From Kribbella qitaiheensis (GTDB taxonomy: Bacteria; Actinomycetota; Actinomycetes; Propionibacteriales; Kribbellaceae), in assembly GCF_014217565.1 (NCBI RefSeq), contig NZ_CP043661.1, positions 8,092,808-8,156,807 on the forward strand: DNA of 64,000 nt. The letters are read 5' to 3'. Below, piece by piece: positions 50,210 to 58,960 of this stretch. Every line of letters begins with the position of its first letter. The stretch's first letter is position 1. The position numbers and the translations under genes were made by a program. The notes beneath the pieces are model-generated. The model was given only the letters and a program-made list of their open reading frames with translations, was not told where the DNA came from and ran no database searches.

Positions 50210-50623
50210 CTATTCCGCGTAGGGCTGGTCGTCGCCCTGCGCGCTGTAACCGACACTCCAGATGTAGCCGTCCGGATCGGCGAAGGTACCGCCGTACCCG
50301 CCCCACGGCAGAGCACCGGCGGGCTTGAGAATCGTGGCGCCGGCCTTCTCCGCCTCCGCCATCACCTCATCGACCCGGACCTCACTACGGACGACATAGG
50401 TCAGAACCAGCCCGCTGAAACCGCTACCGTCCGCGCTCGTGCCCACCTGGCCGGCCAGGCCTTCGCGGCCGTAGAAGCCGACGGGCGAGGCGCCGTCCGC
50501 TTCGAAGAATACCGAGATGCGGTAGTCGCTCTGGATCTTCCAGCCGAGCCCCTCGACGTAGAACTGCTTGGCCCGGTCCATGTCCCTGACACCAAGAAGA
50601 ATCGAGCTGACGTGTGCCTTCAT
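50210..50623 (-). CDS. VOC-superfamily (glyoxalase/bleomycin-resistance-like) protein
   Basis: A 137-aa VOC protein with two beta-alpha-beta-beta-beta units: LLGVRDMDRAKQFYVEGLGW and RVDEVMAEAEKAGATILKP, closing with GYGGTFADPDGYIWSVGY, where the D-P-D-G segment and its Trp are typical. GAGGAGTAGGAC lies before ATG 50623. It could be an isomerase, dioxygenase or binding protein; the substrate cannot be read from the sequence. Confidence 0.92.
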   Translation of the reverse strand: MKAHVSSILLGVRDMDRAKQFYVEGLGWKIQSDYRISVFFEADGASPVGFYGREGLAGQVGTSADGSGFSGLVLTYVVRSEVRVDEVMAEAEKAGATILKPAGALPWGGYGGTFADPDGYIWSVGYSAQGDDQPYAE

Positions 50624-50773
50624 GTCCTACTCCTCAAATATGGATGATCATGTGATGCATGGGTGGTTATGTGCCCGGCCGAGCATCCCGGCAGATACGG
50701 ACGCCACCCCGGCGCGTGTGTTGCCTTAACGGTAGAAGCGGCAACCCGACCGGCGCTTCTTGAATCCTGACCG

Positions 50774-51000
50774 ATGCCGCCCCGATTTGGCCGGTTCCGC
50801 AGGACCGGCGGCCTCGGTGACACCGTTGCCGCGTGGCCGCGGCCTGGAGGTGGCTCGTCAGTCAACGCCATGCTTTTCACCCGTGGGCATCACCGCAGCT
50901 ACCAGCGCTGCCAAGCGTCGGCGCTCGACGAATGGCGCTGTGCCGAGGTCCTACCCGGTCCAGCCGCCGACAGTCGGTGTCGCGCCGGTGATCGGGGGCG
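50774..51000 (+). pseudogene. Fragment of a GMC oxidoreductase
   Basis: One frame contains PRPGGGSSVNAMLFTRGHH, then DEWRCAEVLPGP. This matches the GMC (choline dehydrogenase-like) block 'GKVLGGSSSINAM...RGH...DY..W...W.Y.EVLPYF' of the FAD site, with the Asp-Tyr lost. Only ~45 residues of that family remain and no FAD N-terminus exists upstream. The adjoining 50624-50773 has no gene. Confidence 0.5.
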
Positions 51001-51602
51001 CTGAACGCGATCGAGTCCGGCGACGTCGCCGAGGAGCACTTCAGCACGGTCGGCGACGACTGGGACATCGAGGAGCGCACGGCCGCGCAACTCGATCGGC
51101 TTGGCCCGGGTGAGCTCGCGCTCGATCGGAAGCTGAGCACGCTCAGCGGTGGCCAGGTCATCTCCTTGGGATTGGCGGCGCAGCTGCTCATGCGCCCTGA
51201 GGTGCTGCTGCTCGACGAGCCGACCAACAATCTCGATCTAGTTGCCCGACGCAACCTGTACGACGCACGGCGGATTGGAACGGCTGCCTTCTGCTGGTCA
51301 GCCATGATCGCGCCCTGCTCGACCGGATGGACCGGATCGCTGATCTCGATCGCGGTGAATTGCGCTCGTACGGCGGGAACTTCACCGCGTACGAGGAGGC
51401 TGTGCAGGCGGCCCGGGAGGTCGCCGAGAAGAACGTCCGGAACGCCGAGCAGGAGGTCAAGCGCGAGAAACGCGAACTTCAGCAGGCCCGCGAGCGCGCC
51501 GCGCGGCGGGCGAGCAACGCGATGGGCTACGCAGGCCCGCCGAAGATCTTCGCAAAGGCTCAACCCCTCGGGGCTCGCGGCCACCGCGAAAGCGACCGCT
51601 GA
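51001..51602 (+). pseudogene. ABC-F ATPase remnant, 5' truncated and frameshifted
   Basis: 51001 onward reads DRKLSTLSGGQVISLGLAAQ, RPEVLLLDEPTNNLDLVARRNLYD: signature, Walker B and D-loop of an ABC-F protein. The Walker A half is missing. Near 51275 the frame changes; LLVSHDRALLDRMDRIADLD and ELRSYGGNFTAYEEA continue in another frame to a coiled-coil (AEQEVKREKRELQQARERAARRAS) and stop at 51602. ABC-F proteins act on the ribosome, often against antibiotics. This one cannot function. It directly follows the GMC fragment, so two unrelated genes were joined by deletion. Confidence 0.8.
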
Positions 51603-51687
51603 CAACACAGCGGTGCTGACATTGACCTCGAAGCTCTCGATCGTGGCCGGCGACGACTCGCAACTCTGCCTCGTGCAGCAAGGGCGC

Positions 51688-52104
51688 TCAGGGTTGGGAG
51701 ATGTCTTCGACGACGTCGCCGGTAGCGCGCTCGGGCATCGCACGGGCGATGTCGGCCTGGGCCAGCATGCCGACCAGGTCGTGACCGTCGATCACCGGTA
51801 GCCGCCGGACCTGATGCTCGGCCATAGTGCGCAACGCTTCCTCGATGCTGTCGTCGGCACCAATGGTGAAGGGTTTGCCCTGCCCGAACTGGCCGGCCAA
51901 TGCGGTGGCCGGGTCACCACCCTTGGCCACGCAATGGACGACGATGTCGCGGTCCGTGAGCATCCCCTTCAAGCGATTGTCCTCGCCGCAGATCGGCAGC
52001 GCGCCGACATCCAGCTCGGCCATCTTGCGGGCGGCGTCGACCAGAGTCTCGTTCTCGCCGACACATTCCGCGCCCGGCGTCATCAGTTCCCGTGCGGTAG
52101 TCAT
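51688..52104 (-). CDS. CBS-domain pair protein (Hrp1-like)
   Basis: A 138-aa protein consisting of two CBS motifs: LVDAARKMAELDVGALPICGEDNRLKGMLTDRDIVV and IEEALRTMAEHQVRRLPVIDGHDLVGMLAQADIAR. The opening TTARELMTPGAECVGENETL and the residue pattern resemble mycobacterial hypoxic response protein 1 closely. Such proteins bind adenosine nucleotides or act as stress-induced factors. A PRC-barrel gene lies just upstream on the same strand with a 38-bp gap. Confidence 0.92.
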   Translation of the reverse strand: MTTARELMTPGAECVGENETLVDAARKMAELDVGALPICGEDNRLKGMLTDRDIVVHCVAKGGDPATALAGQFGQGKPFTIGADDSIEEALRTMAEHQVRRLPVIDGHDLVGMLAQADIARAMPERATGDVVEDISQP

Positions 52105-52142
52105 GGCTGTTCCTTACCTTTCTTCTCGGCCGGGTGAAGGGT

Positions 52143-52502
52143 TCAGATGCGGTAGGTATCGCCGTAATAGCCGCCCAGCTGACCGCGATAATCGGCCTCG
52201 TCGCCGGTGTCAGGCTCGTACTCGGGTGCGTCCTTGATCTGGTCCTTCGTGCGATCGACAGAGACGACCCGGTCGTCGTGATCGATCCGCTGCACCACCC
52301 CGGCGGGCAGCATTACCTTGCGCCCGAAGATCCACGGGCCGGTGTCCACCACCAACGTCGCCGCGCCGGTGTCATAGGTGGCCTGGTCAACTTTCCCGAT
52401 GTCGCCGTCGACGGCGGCGATCTTGTAGCCCACCAGGTCGTTGCCCTCGGTGTAGCCGGTGTCAGGGCGGTAGCTCCACGGGTCGAACATGTCCATACTC
52501 AT
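52143..52502 (-). CDS. PRC-barrel domain protein
   Basis: A 119-aa protein with one PRC barrel (NDLVGYKIAAVDGDIGKVDQA to GVVQRIDHDDRVVSVDRTKDQIK) and an acidic, Tyr-rich C-terminal tail. GGAGGAGGG lies 7 nt before ATG 52502. In actinobacteria, PRC-barrel proteins of this sort are induced by stress together with CBS or Hsp20 proteins. It likely forms an operon with the following CBS gene. Confidence 0.9.
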   Translation of the reverse strand: MSMDMFDPWSYRPDTGYTEGNDLVGYKIAAVDGDIGKVDQATYDTGAATLVVDTGPWIFGRKVMLPAGVVQRIDHDDRVVSVDRTKDQIKDAPEYEPDTGDEADYRGQLGGYYGDTYRI

Positions 52503-52644
52503 CGTCGATCCCTCCTCCAGGATCCGGGACACGCGGCCGATCCGCTCGGCCGGCCGCACACCTCCCGGTACCCGCGCTCACCGAGCCGAACCGCACCAAA
52601 AGATCGCCCAGCGACCAGCAAGGCGGGTCCAGAATCGAGGCGGT

Positions 52645-53146
52645 GCCGCCGGCCCGATGAACCACTGGTTCTACCTGCTGGCCGAAGGCACCAGCCCGAT
52701 GAACGGCCAGCCGAAGAGCCCGACCTGCAACAACACCGCGCTGACCGGCGTCGGCCACCAGCAGGCCGGCAAGAACCTTGATCCCACCTGCGCCCTGTAC
52801 GGCAAGGTCAAGGCAGCCTGGCAGCGGTGAGCCTGGACGCTCAGGCCAGTGAAGTCGCCTGTGCGGTGAAGGGTAACGACTACACGCTGTCAGTCTCACC
52901 CACGACCGGCTCGGTCAAGCCCGGTGAATCGGTCGTCGCCACGGTCAACACCACGATCCCGAACGGCGCAGCGCAGACCGTGAAGCTAGCGGCGACCGGG
53001 CTACCGGCCTGCCGCCGGGCCTCACGATCAGCACGACCGGAATCATCACCGGCACACCGACCACCGCAGGCACCTACAAGGTAGTAGCCACCGCCACGGA
53101 CACCGGCGGAGCGACCGGTAGCACCACCTTCACCTACCCCGTCTGA
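52645..53146 (+). pseudogene. Remnant of a secreted M4 (thermolysin-like) metallopeptidase with putative Ig-like C-terminus
   Basis: AGPMNHWFYLLAEGTSPMNGQP and TALTGVGHQQAGK match the part of M4 peptidases after the catalytic Glu; LYGKVKAAWQR is the end of that domain after an internal deletion. From 52827, in another frame, NDYTLSVSPTTGSVKPGESVVATVNTT and, again shifted, LTISTTGIITGTPTTAGTY with VVATATD give two sandwich domains of the kind appended to secreted enzymes, ending at 53144-53146. At least two frame changes and large deletions are present. The gene once coded a large exported protease. Confidence 0.65.
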
Positions 53147-53177
53147 GCACAGTGGTGGCCCGGATCAGTCCTTGGCT

Positions 53178-53270
53178 CTAGGGGTCGTCGCAACAGGTAG
53201 TTGGTGTTCGTACCTTATGCAGGCGCTCGGCGGGGGTTTCCCAGTCGAGCGCCTTGCGGGTCGCAGCCGG
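53178..53270 (-). pseudogene. IS30-type transposase C-terminal scrap
   Basis: The minus strand reads ATRKALDWETPAERLHKV and stops at 53178. IS30-family transposases end with 'RPRKTL.W.TPAE.L', so this is likely the last 30 residues. Nothing of the catalytic DDE domain is left. Upstream of it (to 53405) an open frame with a hydrophobic segment VVLGLALLAAVALIDVAGI stops at the transposon-like element, perhaps another truncated gene. Confidence 0.4.
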
Positions 53271-53405
53271 TCTCGGCCTGGAGGTCAAGCACCCTGCGCG
53301 CGGTAGTGGCGTCTGCCCGCCGGTACTTCGAGTCATGGCCGGCGTTGACGATCCCGGCCACGTCGATCAGAGCCACTGCGGCGAGCAGCGCCAATCCGAG
53401 TACAA

Positions 53406-53942
53406 CTAGTGTCCTGCTTCTGAAGTTCGCTGGATAAGTCTGACACCATGCCGGGGCGCGGGGGACGAGGCCTTCCCCCGGCCCCCCGCTCCCCGGAAGG
53501 TGTCTGAGGCCGCACCGATGGCAGCCAACCCCGACGCCCCAGTGCGGGCGTCTTTGTGCACCGGCTGAGTATTCCGCCCGCGGAAAACGCTCAGCGGATG
53601 CACAGAGGCCGGCAACCGACGCGGGCGTTCCGCGCCCTTGTGCACGCCCTGAGCACGCGATCGGCCCGGAACACTCAGCCGATGCACAAAGACGCCCACA
53701 CCGCAGGCAACAGCGAGCATCCCAGACACACACAGCCTCGGAGCCAGCCGACCCGCCCAATCACGCTCCGCGCACTTGACCAACCCCACCAGACCCCGGT
53801 GCCCCGACGGCGAACGAACTCCCACCCGATCCCGGCAGGCGAAGGACTACTGCCACGCAGCCGAAGCCACTACCGCCAACGCGGCACAGGACAAAACACC
53901 CGAGACCAACTTATCCAGCGAACTTCAGAAACAGGACACTAG
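53406..53942. mobile_element. MITE-like element A with 34-bp inverted ends in a CTAG target
   Basis: The ends CTAGTGTCCTGCTTCTGA with AAGTTCGCTGGATAAGT (53406-53439) and their complement at 53909-53942 match at 33 of 34 positions (C/T at the twelfth). TA at 53407-53408 and 53940-53941 sits in CTAG on both sides, as with TA-targeting IS630/mariner elements. The ~530-bp interior encodes no transposase; it has four copies in alternating orientation of a ~30-bp motif TTTGTGCATCGGCTGAGT. A second element with related ends is at 61134. It is presumably moved by a transposase encoded elsewhere. Confidence 0.8.
53546..53697. repeat. Alternating inverted repeats inside element A
   Basis: Four copies of a motif with consensus TTTGTGCATCGGCTGAGT followed by GTTCCG: forward at 53546-53576, reverse at 53581-53610, forward at 53639-53664, reverse at 53665-53697. 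Copies 1-2 and 3-4 can fold as hairpins, and the outer pair 1 and 4 share an extra GGGCGTC arm, so one large nested stem is also possible. Confidence 0.7.
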
Positions 53943-54002
53943 AACCTTGCAGCAGGTCACGCAGCGCCAGAATGACGGACCCTGCAGCGGATCTGCCCAA
54001 CG

Positions 54003-54441
54003 CTACGTGTCGTACTCGAGGCCGTCCCAGGGTTCGTAGTACGCGATGAAGTCGCCTGGCTCGATGTTGATCGAGTACAGGCCCTCGAACTCGCTGCCCA
54101 CCCAGCCAAAGGTCACACCGCCGACCTCAACGGCAAACGGCTGGACCTCGATCGGCTCCAGGACGTACTTACCGAGCTCGGCCAGCCGGGAGGCGACGAC
54201 GTCGTCCGCACCGGGCCGGCGCCGCCTGGCCCGGGGGCACCCCCTCGGAGCGGCGAACCTCGTCGACTCTCACTTCGTCGAACGTCCCATCGGCCTTCCA
54301 CAAGAACAGGCCGACATACCCTGATCCGAGGTCGAACAGTTCGTCGCTGAGGAAGAACTTGCGGCCGTCCTCGGCGGTGCCGGCGTACGGCACGTGATAG
54401 TCGTCAGGAACGATCGTGAAACGCTCGGGTGCTTGGTTCAT
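54003..54441 (-). pseudogene. Hypothetical protein, one-base frameshift
   Basis: From ATG 54441 (CAGGAGAAG upstream) the frame reads MNQAPERFTIVPDDYHVPYAG, RKFFLSDELFDLGSGYVGLFL and VRVDEVRRSEGVPPGQAAPAR; then the sense moves to another frame: DDVVASRLAELGKYVLEPIEV, FTFGWVG-like VGGVTFGWVGSEF and the end IAYYEPWDGLEYDT at 54003. An extra T near 54217 would explain it. Together ~145 residues, no signal peptide, no family I recognise. It starts 61 bp from element A, which may have separated it from its old neighbour. Confidence 0.65.
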
Positions 54442-54767
54442 GGGAGCTTCTCCTGCAGGGATCTGCGGTCGTTGATGCACACCGGCCCAGGACGGTGAAG
54501 GGCGAAAGCGCGACTGCACGCACCACGCGAGGGCGCCGAACCAAGCGAAGCGCTGTTCGGCTTGCCGCGTGCCGCACGCAGATCGACTGACTCACGGCGC
54601 ACAACGTAGCCTGTCCTCCCCGACAGCCGGTTGACCACCGTGGCGAGGACGCTGGCGAGTTGCGCCAAGAGTTACCGGTGCCGGCGGGCAGGATCGCGAT
54701 GGCGATTCCGGAGCCGGGCCAGGCCGCATACGACACGTACGGCGCCAGCACCACCGGCGACGGCCCC
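54442..54767. other. No recognisable gene
   Basis: 326 bp between the frameshifted hypothetical gene and the ZIP transporter. Open frames on both strands give Arg/Pro-rich sequence without family resemblance. No clear hairpin or repeat was noticed. Confidence 0.4.
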
Positions 54768-55517
54768 TCAGAGGCGTTCGACTGCGAAGGACACTATGAA
54801 TCCGATGGTGGCGATCAGGCCGGTGTAGAGGTGGGTCCGCTCGAACGCTTCGGGGATCATGGTGTCGGCGACCATCGCCAAGATCGCGCCCGCCGCGACT
54901 GCGGTGATGATGGCAACAGCCACCGGTGAGGCTCCTTGGAGAAAGACGACGCCGAGCAGGCCGGCGGCTCCGCTGGCCAGGGCGATGCCTCCCCAGACAC
55001 CGAACACGTACTGCGCGCTGCGACCGCTGCGCTTCATCCCGGCGACGCTCGAAAGTCCTTCGGGGAGGTTGGAGATGAAGATCGCCACCAGGACCGCCAC
55101 CCCGATGCCGTGCCCGCCCAGTAGCGACAAGCCGAGTACCACCGATTCTGGTATTCCGTCGAGCAGGGCTCCGATGGCGATGGCTGCTCCGCTGCCTTGT
55201 TGCTGGGCCTCTGAAGGCTGCTGACCTTCCGACCTTTTCCGGTGACGCGCTCCGCGACGAGCAAGAATGACGTTGGCTACTACGTAGGCGGCCGCGCCGC
55301 CGAGGAATCCGATGATTGTCGGAAGCAGGCCGCCTTTCGTTTCAGCCTCATCGACCAGGTCGAACGCCAACGCCGAGATGAGAACGCCGGCACCGAACGC
55401 CATGACACTGGCCACCACCCGCCGGGGCACCTGGGCGAACCAGGCGACAGCCGCACCGACGACCAAAGCGGCTCCTGCCAGCAGCCCCCACAGTCCAGCC
55501 TGCAGCCAAACCGCCAT
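54768..55517 (-). CDS. ZIP-family metal transporter
   Basis: A 249-aa membrane protein with about eight helices. GALLDGIPESVVLGLSL (H-to-D variant of the ZIP helix IV motif, with E) and ISNLPEGLSSVAGM (N-x-P-E-G, helix V) provide the metal path; a variable His/Lys/Gln-rich loop (RRGARHRKRSEGQQ) precedes them. The family carries zinc or iron into the cytoplasm. GAAGGAG lies 7 nt before ATG 55517. The usual first His of HN-x-P-E-G is Asp here, so the transported ion may differ. Confidence 0.88.
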   Translation of the reverse strand: MAVWLQAGLWGLLAGAALVVGAAVAWFAQVPRRVVASVMAFGAGVLISALAFDLVDEAETKGGLLPTIIGFLGGAAAYVVANVILARRGARHRKRSEGQQPSEAQQQGSGAAIAIGALLDGIPESVVLGLSLLGGHGIGVAVLVAIFISNLPEGLSSVAGMKRSGRSAQYVFGVWGGIALASGAAGLLGVVFLQGASPVAVAIITAVAAGAILAMVADTMIPEAFERTHLYTGLIATIGFIVSFAVERL

Positions 55518-55698
55518 CTAGACGACTCCTTCGATCGATCAGGTTTGACGTCGGCCCCGCTCGGACCGAACGGCAGCGGGCCGGCCGCGCAGCCACTCAG
55601 CTCGCGGCAGACCCGAGACACAACCTGCGGTGGTTGAGGCCGGGCCACCGCTCCGGTGTCATCCACCCGTATACGGCCGGTGCCCACAGCGACGTCTT

Positions 55699-55812
55699 TC
55701 ATGCATAAGGCGCTCGCTGCGGGTGCAGTTTGACGTTGCCTGCCTGGGAGGTACGGAGCAGGAACGCGAACGCCCCGCTCTGATCGAGCCGGTAGCGCTC
55801 CAGCATGATGCC
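55699..55812 (-). pseudogene. ANTAR-domain scrap
   Basis: ATGIMLERYRLDQSGAFAFLLRTSQ and NVKLHPQRAPYA with a stop at 55699 match the end of an ANTAR RNA-binding domain ('ATGI.MERY.L....AF..L.R.S...N.KL'). Upstream sequence is in other frames without sense, so only ~37 residues remain. The rest of 55518-55895 shows no gene. Confidence 0.5.
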
Positions 55813-55895
55813 CGTGGCGGAAGGTCACAGCCGGCTCTACCTCCGAGGGAATTGTTTTGCGGCGAGGGTGGGAGCAGAGTCGTTGCCATGATCAA

Positions 55896-56275
55896 CTACC
55901 CGCTGCACACCGTCGACACGGCACCTGACTGGGCCAAGGAGTCTCGTCCACGTTTGGCATGGCGACGCAGGTATGCCGCGAGGGCTGGGCCGTCATCGTG
56001 GTCGACGAGTTCTCGTAGTACCCGTGAAACTTGGCCGGTGGCGTTCGCGGGCAGGTAGGTCGCGCACAGCCAGTCGAGCCAGGGCCGTTCGACTTCGGCG
56101 CGGAAGGCCAGGATGTCGAGATCCCATTGCGCAGCTTTGTCGACGTCGTCGAATCCTCGGTAGTGCAGTTCGTAGCAGCACCACAGTGCCAACTGCAGGT
56201 CCTCATCGGCCCACGGCCGGTCATAGGCACCGACGACAGGTGGCGGCACGAGGCGGCCGTTGAGGTGAGCGTCGA
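55896..56275 (-). pseudogene. Remnant of an iron-containing redox enzyme (heme-oxygenase-like fold)
   Basis: The minus strand reads LDAHLNGRLVPPPVVGAYDRP, then DLQLALWCCYELHYRGFDDVD and VLRELVDHDDGPALAAYLRRHA. 'DLQ.AL.CCYELHYRGF' is the strong signature of actinobacterial iron-containing redox enzymes, where the Glu-x-x-His are iron ligands. After RRHA the homology ends (expected REF..HRS.Y..KEADPH is absent), so the C-terminal half and a proper start are gone. 56276-56475 has no gene. Confidence 0.7.
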
Positions 56276-56475
56276 GTCAATGAGTCAGTGGCCCGCGTGC
56301 TGGGGGCCGTTGCATGGTGTGGTCTCCTTCACGACTCCGCGCCGGTACCCGCGGATTGATGCCTCAAGCCCATGTTCCGTGTGATTGACCGCGGTACCGG
56401 CACGCTGTGAGTGACCGGGTGTGCATGACCAGCGGGTACTGGCGGTGAAAAGGAGATCGACTGGAGGACTACGCG

Positions 56476-57139
56476 ATGCGATGGCTTCGATTGAGAGCGC
56501 TGCTGCTGGCCAACCTGGCGTTGTTCGCTCTGTTCATGGTCGGTGTGTTGCTGACGGGGCACGCTCATGAGAACGAGGACCTGACCGATCACGATCAGCC
56601 GACGCAAATGTTGGCGCAGTACGCGGGTTCATCGTCGTTCGGAGAGACCGTCTTCGAGAACTGGGAGTCGGAGTTCTTGCAGATGGGCATGTACGTGCTG
56701 CTGACCATCTTCCTCGTTTCAGAAGGGCTCGGCCGAGTCTCGTCCACTGGATGAACCGGCACCGCAGGATGAAGACCCCCGCGGTCATCGTGACGATCCT
56801 GACGCGCCTTGGCCGGTGCGGCATGGTTCGGAGCTTGTCCTGCGGCTCTACGAGAACTCGCTGGCTGTTGCCTTTGGCCTCTGTTTCGCGCTCTCCATCT
56901 GGTTGCATGCCGTCACCGGCGCCGGCGCGTACAGCGAGGACCAGCAGGTGCACGGGGGCGAGGCGGTCACGACGTGGCAGTACGTCCGCACATCGCAGTT
57001 CTGGTTCGAGTCGTTCCAGAACTGGCAGTGCGAGTTCCTCGCCGTCGCGGCGATCATCGGCGGCTCGATCTACCTGCGTCAACGGTCGTCGTCCCAGTCG
57101 AAGCCCGTCCACGCCCCGAACGCAAAAACCGGCGACTGA
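56476..57139 (+). pseudogene. DUF6766-type membrane protein, frameshifted in the middle
   Basis: Two halves of one protein in two frames. First: LRALLLANLALFALFMVGVLLTG, then FGETVFENWESEFLQMGMYVLLTIFL. Second: QKGSAESRPLDEPAPQDED, VLRLYENSLAVAFGLCFALSIWLHA and TSQFWFESFQNWQCEFLAV with the ending LRQRSSSQSKPV. The duplicated 'ENWESEFL' and 'QNWQCEFL' repeats mark the family. An extra G at about 56719-56721 separates FL from FQKGS. Four helices in total. Function unknown. Confidence 0.8.
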
Positions 57140-57218
57140 CGACCGGTGGCGAACGGCATGAACCGTCTTCTCGGGGGAACCGGAACCATTCAAGCGGACG
57201 GTGAAGGAGCCAACGGCT

Positions 57219-58238
57219 GTGAGGGCGAACGAGCGAACCAAGACCGTGGTGGTAACCGGTGCGAGTGGCGGGATCGGCCGGGCGAGTGCACTCGCGTTCG
57301 CGGCGCGAGGAGCAAAGGTGGCGCTGCTCGCGCGCGGAGAGGCGGGTCTGACCGGCGCAGCTGAGGAGATCGAGGCCGCAGGCGGTACTGCACTGCCGAT
57401 CTCGCTGGATGTGGCCGACTACGAGCAGGTGGAGAGCGCGGCCGGCCGGGTCGAAGCTGAACTCGGTCCGATCGACGTCTGGGTCAATGTCGCGTTCACG
57501 TCGGTCTTCGCGCCGTTCCTGGAGATCGAGCTGGCCGAGTTCAAGCGGGCGACAGAGGTCAGCTATCTCGGCTATGTCTACGGCACCCGTGCGGCGCTGG
57601 ACCGGATGAAGCCACGCGACCAAGGCGCAATCGTCCAGGTCGGCTCAGCCCTGGCGTATCGTGGGATCCCGTTGCAGTCGGCGTACTGCGGCGCCAAGCA
57701 TGCCATTCAGGGCTTTCATGACTCGTTGCGCTGCGAGCTGCTGCACGACAAGTCGAATGTGCACGTCACGATGGTCCAGATGCCGGCGGTGAACACACCT
57801 CAGTTCTCCTGGGTCCTGTCCAGACTGCCAAGGCATCCGCAGCCCGTGCCCCCGATCTATCAGCCTGAAGTGGCAGCAGCCGCGGTCCTGTACGCGGCCG
57901 ATCATCCGCGGCGGCGTGAGTACTGGGTGGGCGGGCCGACGGTGGGGACGTTGATCGCGAACAAGTTCGCGCCGGGCATCCTCGACCATTACCTGGCCCG
58001 GACCGGATACCAGTCACAACAGACCGACCAGCCGCGGAAACCAGGTCAGCCGACCAATCTGTGGGAACCTGCCGACGGAAGTGGTGAGGACGATTACGGA
58101 AGCCACGGCGCCTTCGATGCCAAGTCGTCCAACCGCAGCTATCAGCTCTGGGCTTCCCAGCACCGCGGACAGCTCGCTCTGCTGACTACTGGCGTCGCTG
58201 CCGCGGCGGCATCGGTGTGGAGGAAGACTCGTCGCTAG
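57219..58238 (+). CDS. SDR-family oxidoreductase with C-terminal extension
   Basis: A 339-aa SDR: TGASGGIGRASALAFAARG binds cofactor, and QVGSALAYRG with SAYCGAKHA provides Ser and Tyr-x-x-x-Lys. The NNAG position reads WVNVAF. After ~280 residues a linker rich in Gln/Pro and charged residues leads to a final hydrophobic helix (LALLTTGVAAAAASVWRKTRR), suggesting attachment to the membrane. GTG 57219 is preferred over GTG 57201 because AAGGAG (57204-57209) lies 9 nt before it. Substrate unknown. Confidence 0.88.
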   Translation: MRANERTKTVVVTGASGGIGRASALAFAARGAKVALLARGEAGLTGAAEEIEAAGGTALPISLDVADYEQVESAAGRVEAELGPIDVWVNVAFTSVFAPFLEIELAEFKRATEVSYLGYVYGTRAALDRMKPRDQGAIVQVGSALAYRGIPLQSAYCGAKHAIQGFHDSLRCELLHDKSNVHVTMVQMPAVNTPQFSWVLSRLPRHPQPVPPIYQPEVAAAAVLYAADHPRRREYWVGGPTVGTLIANKFAPGILDHYLARTGYQSQQTDQPRKPGQPTNLWEPADGSGEDDYGSHGAFDAKSSNRSYQLWASQHRGQLALLTTGVAAAAASVWRKTRR

Positions 58239-58672
58239 GCGTTGCGACCTTCGGCGAGGAGGGCCAGTCGTTCGAGGGTTTCCGCGTTGCGGAGGTGCAG
58301 GATCGGGTCGGCTACGGCGTCCGGGATCAGGGTGGCCGGTCCCTTGGCGGCACGTTCGCGCATGACGAGGTGGCAGCGGCCGCCCTGGTCGGTCGCCTCG
58401 AACTCGACTATTCCTTCGCCGGTCGGCCAGGCACGGACCCTGAGCCGGAGATAGCGCAGTGGGTCGTGCTGCTCGATGGTGGTGCTGTCGTTGATGAGCA
58501 GCGGCCAGGCTCCGACGGAGTGATGGATGCTGTGCCCGGGCTGTGGCCAGCCGGGCTCGACATCGCGGATCCGGGACGCGCCCACGACCCAGGACGCGTA
58601 GCTCCAGCCGTCGGTGAGTACGGCGAAGACGTCCTCGACAGAGGCGTTGATCAGGCACTCGTTCTCGCTCAT
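58235..58672 (-). CDS. SRPBCC-fold (polyketide cyclase-like) protein
   Basis: A 145-aa START-like protein: NECLINASVEDVFAVLTDGWSYASWVVGA, IEQHDPLRYLRLRVRAW, GIVEFEATDQGG and the C-terminal helix NAETLERLALLAEGR. ATG 58672 begins the conserved domain; the frame is open to 58729. Such proteins bind lipids or act as small cyclases. It overlaps the SDR gene tail to tail by 4 bp, with which it may share function; both look lipid- or metabolite-related. Confidence 0.85.
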   Translation of the reverse strand: MSENECLINASVEDVFAVLTDGWSYASWVVGASRIRDVEPGWPQPGHSIHHSVGAWPLLINDSTTIEQHDPLRYLRLRVRAWPTGEGIVEFEATDQGGRCHLVMRERAAKGPATLIPDAVADPILHLRNAETLERLALLAEGRNA

Positions 58673-58960
58673 GCCCAAGATGTACCCAGCACCAATCGTT
58701 GCGGGCCCCTCAGTGGCGAAGCGGGCCAACCAAATTGCGGACTCCTTGCCCGTCTGCTACCCCGCGTAGCCAACGTCGGCGCCGCTGTACAGCCAGGCCG
58801 GGACCAGTCGCGCTCGAGTTCGCCCGCGCGGTCGAGCAGTTGCCTGGCGAGCACGGTATGCCGGCCGCGGTGTGGCTGGGCGTACATGGGCCATCTCAAC
58901 GCCGGTCGTCGCAGCTGAGCCGGGGTGAGCTCACCGGAGCGGCTCAGGCTGGCCTGGGGG
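58673..58960. other. Intergenic, possible minus-strand gene scrap
   Basis: The minus strand carries WPMYAQPHRGRHTVLARQLLDRAGELERD, which looks protein-like but is short, without start and of no family I can name. Nothing else was seen in these ~290 bp. Confidence 0.3.

Noticed and set aside
53561..53697. GGCTGAGT and CTCAGC motifs within element A as further regulon boxes
   Set aside because: They are arranged as inverted pairs with larger spacing, not as 11-bp direct repeats, and no gene or -10 follows.
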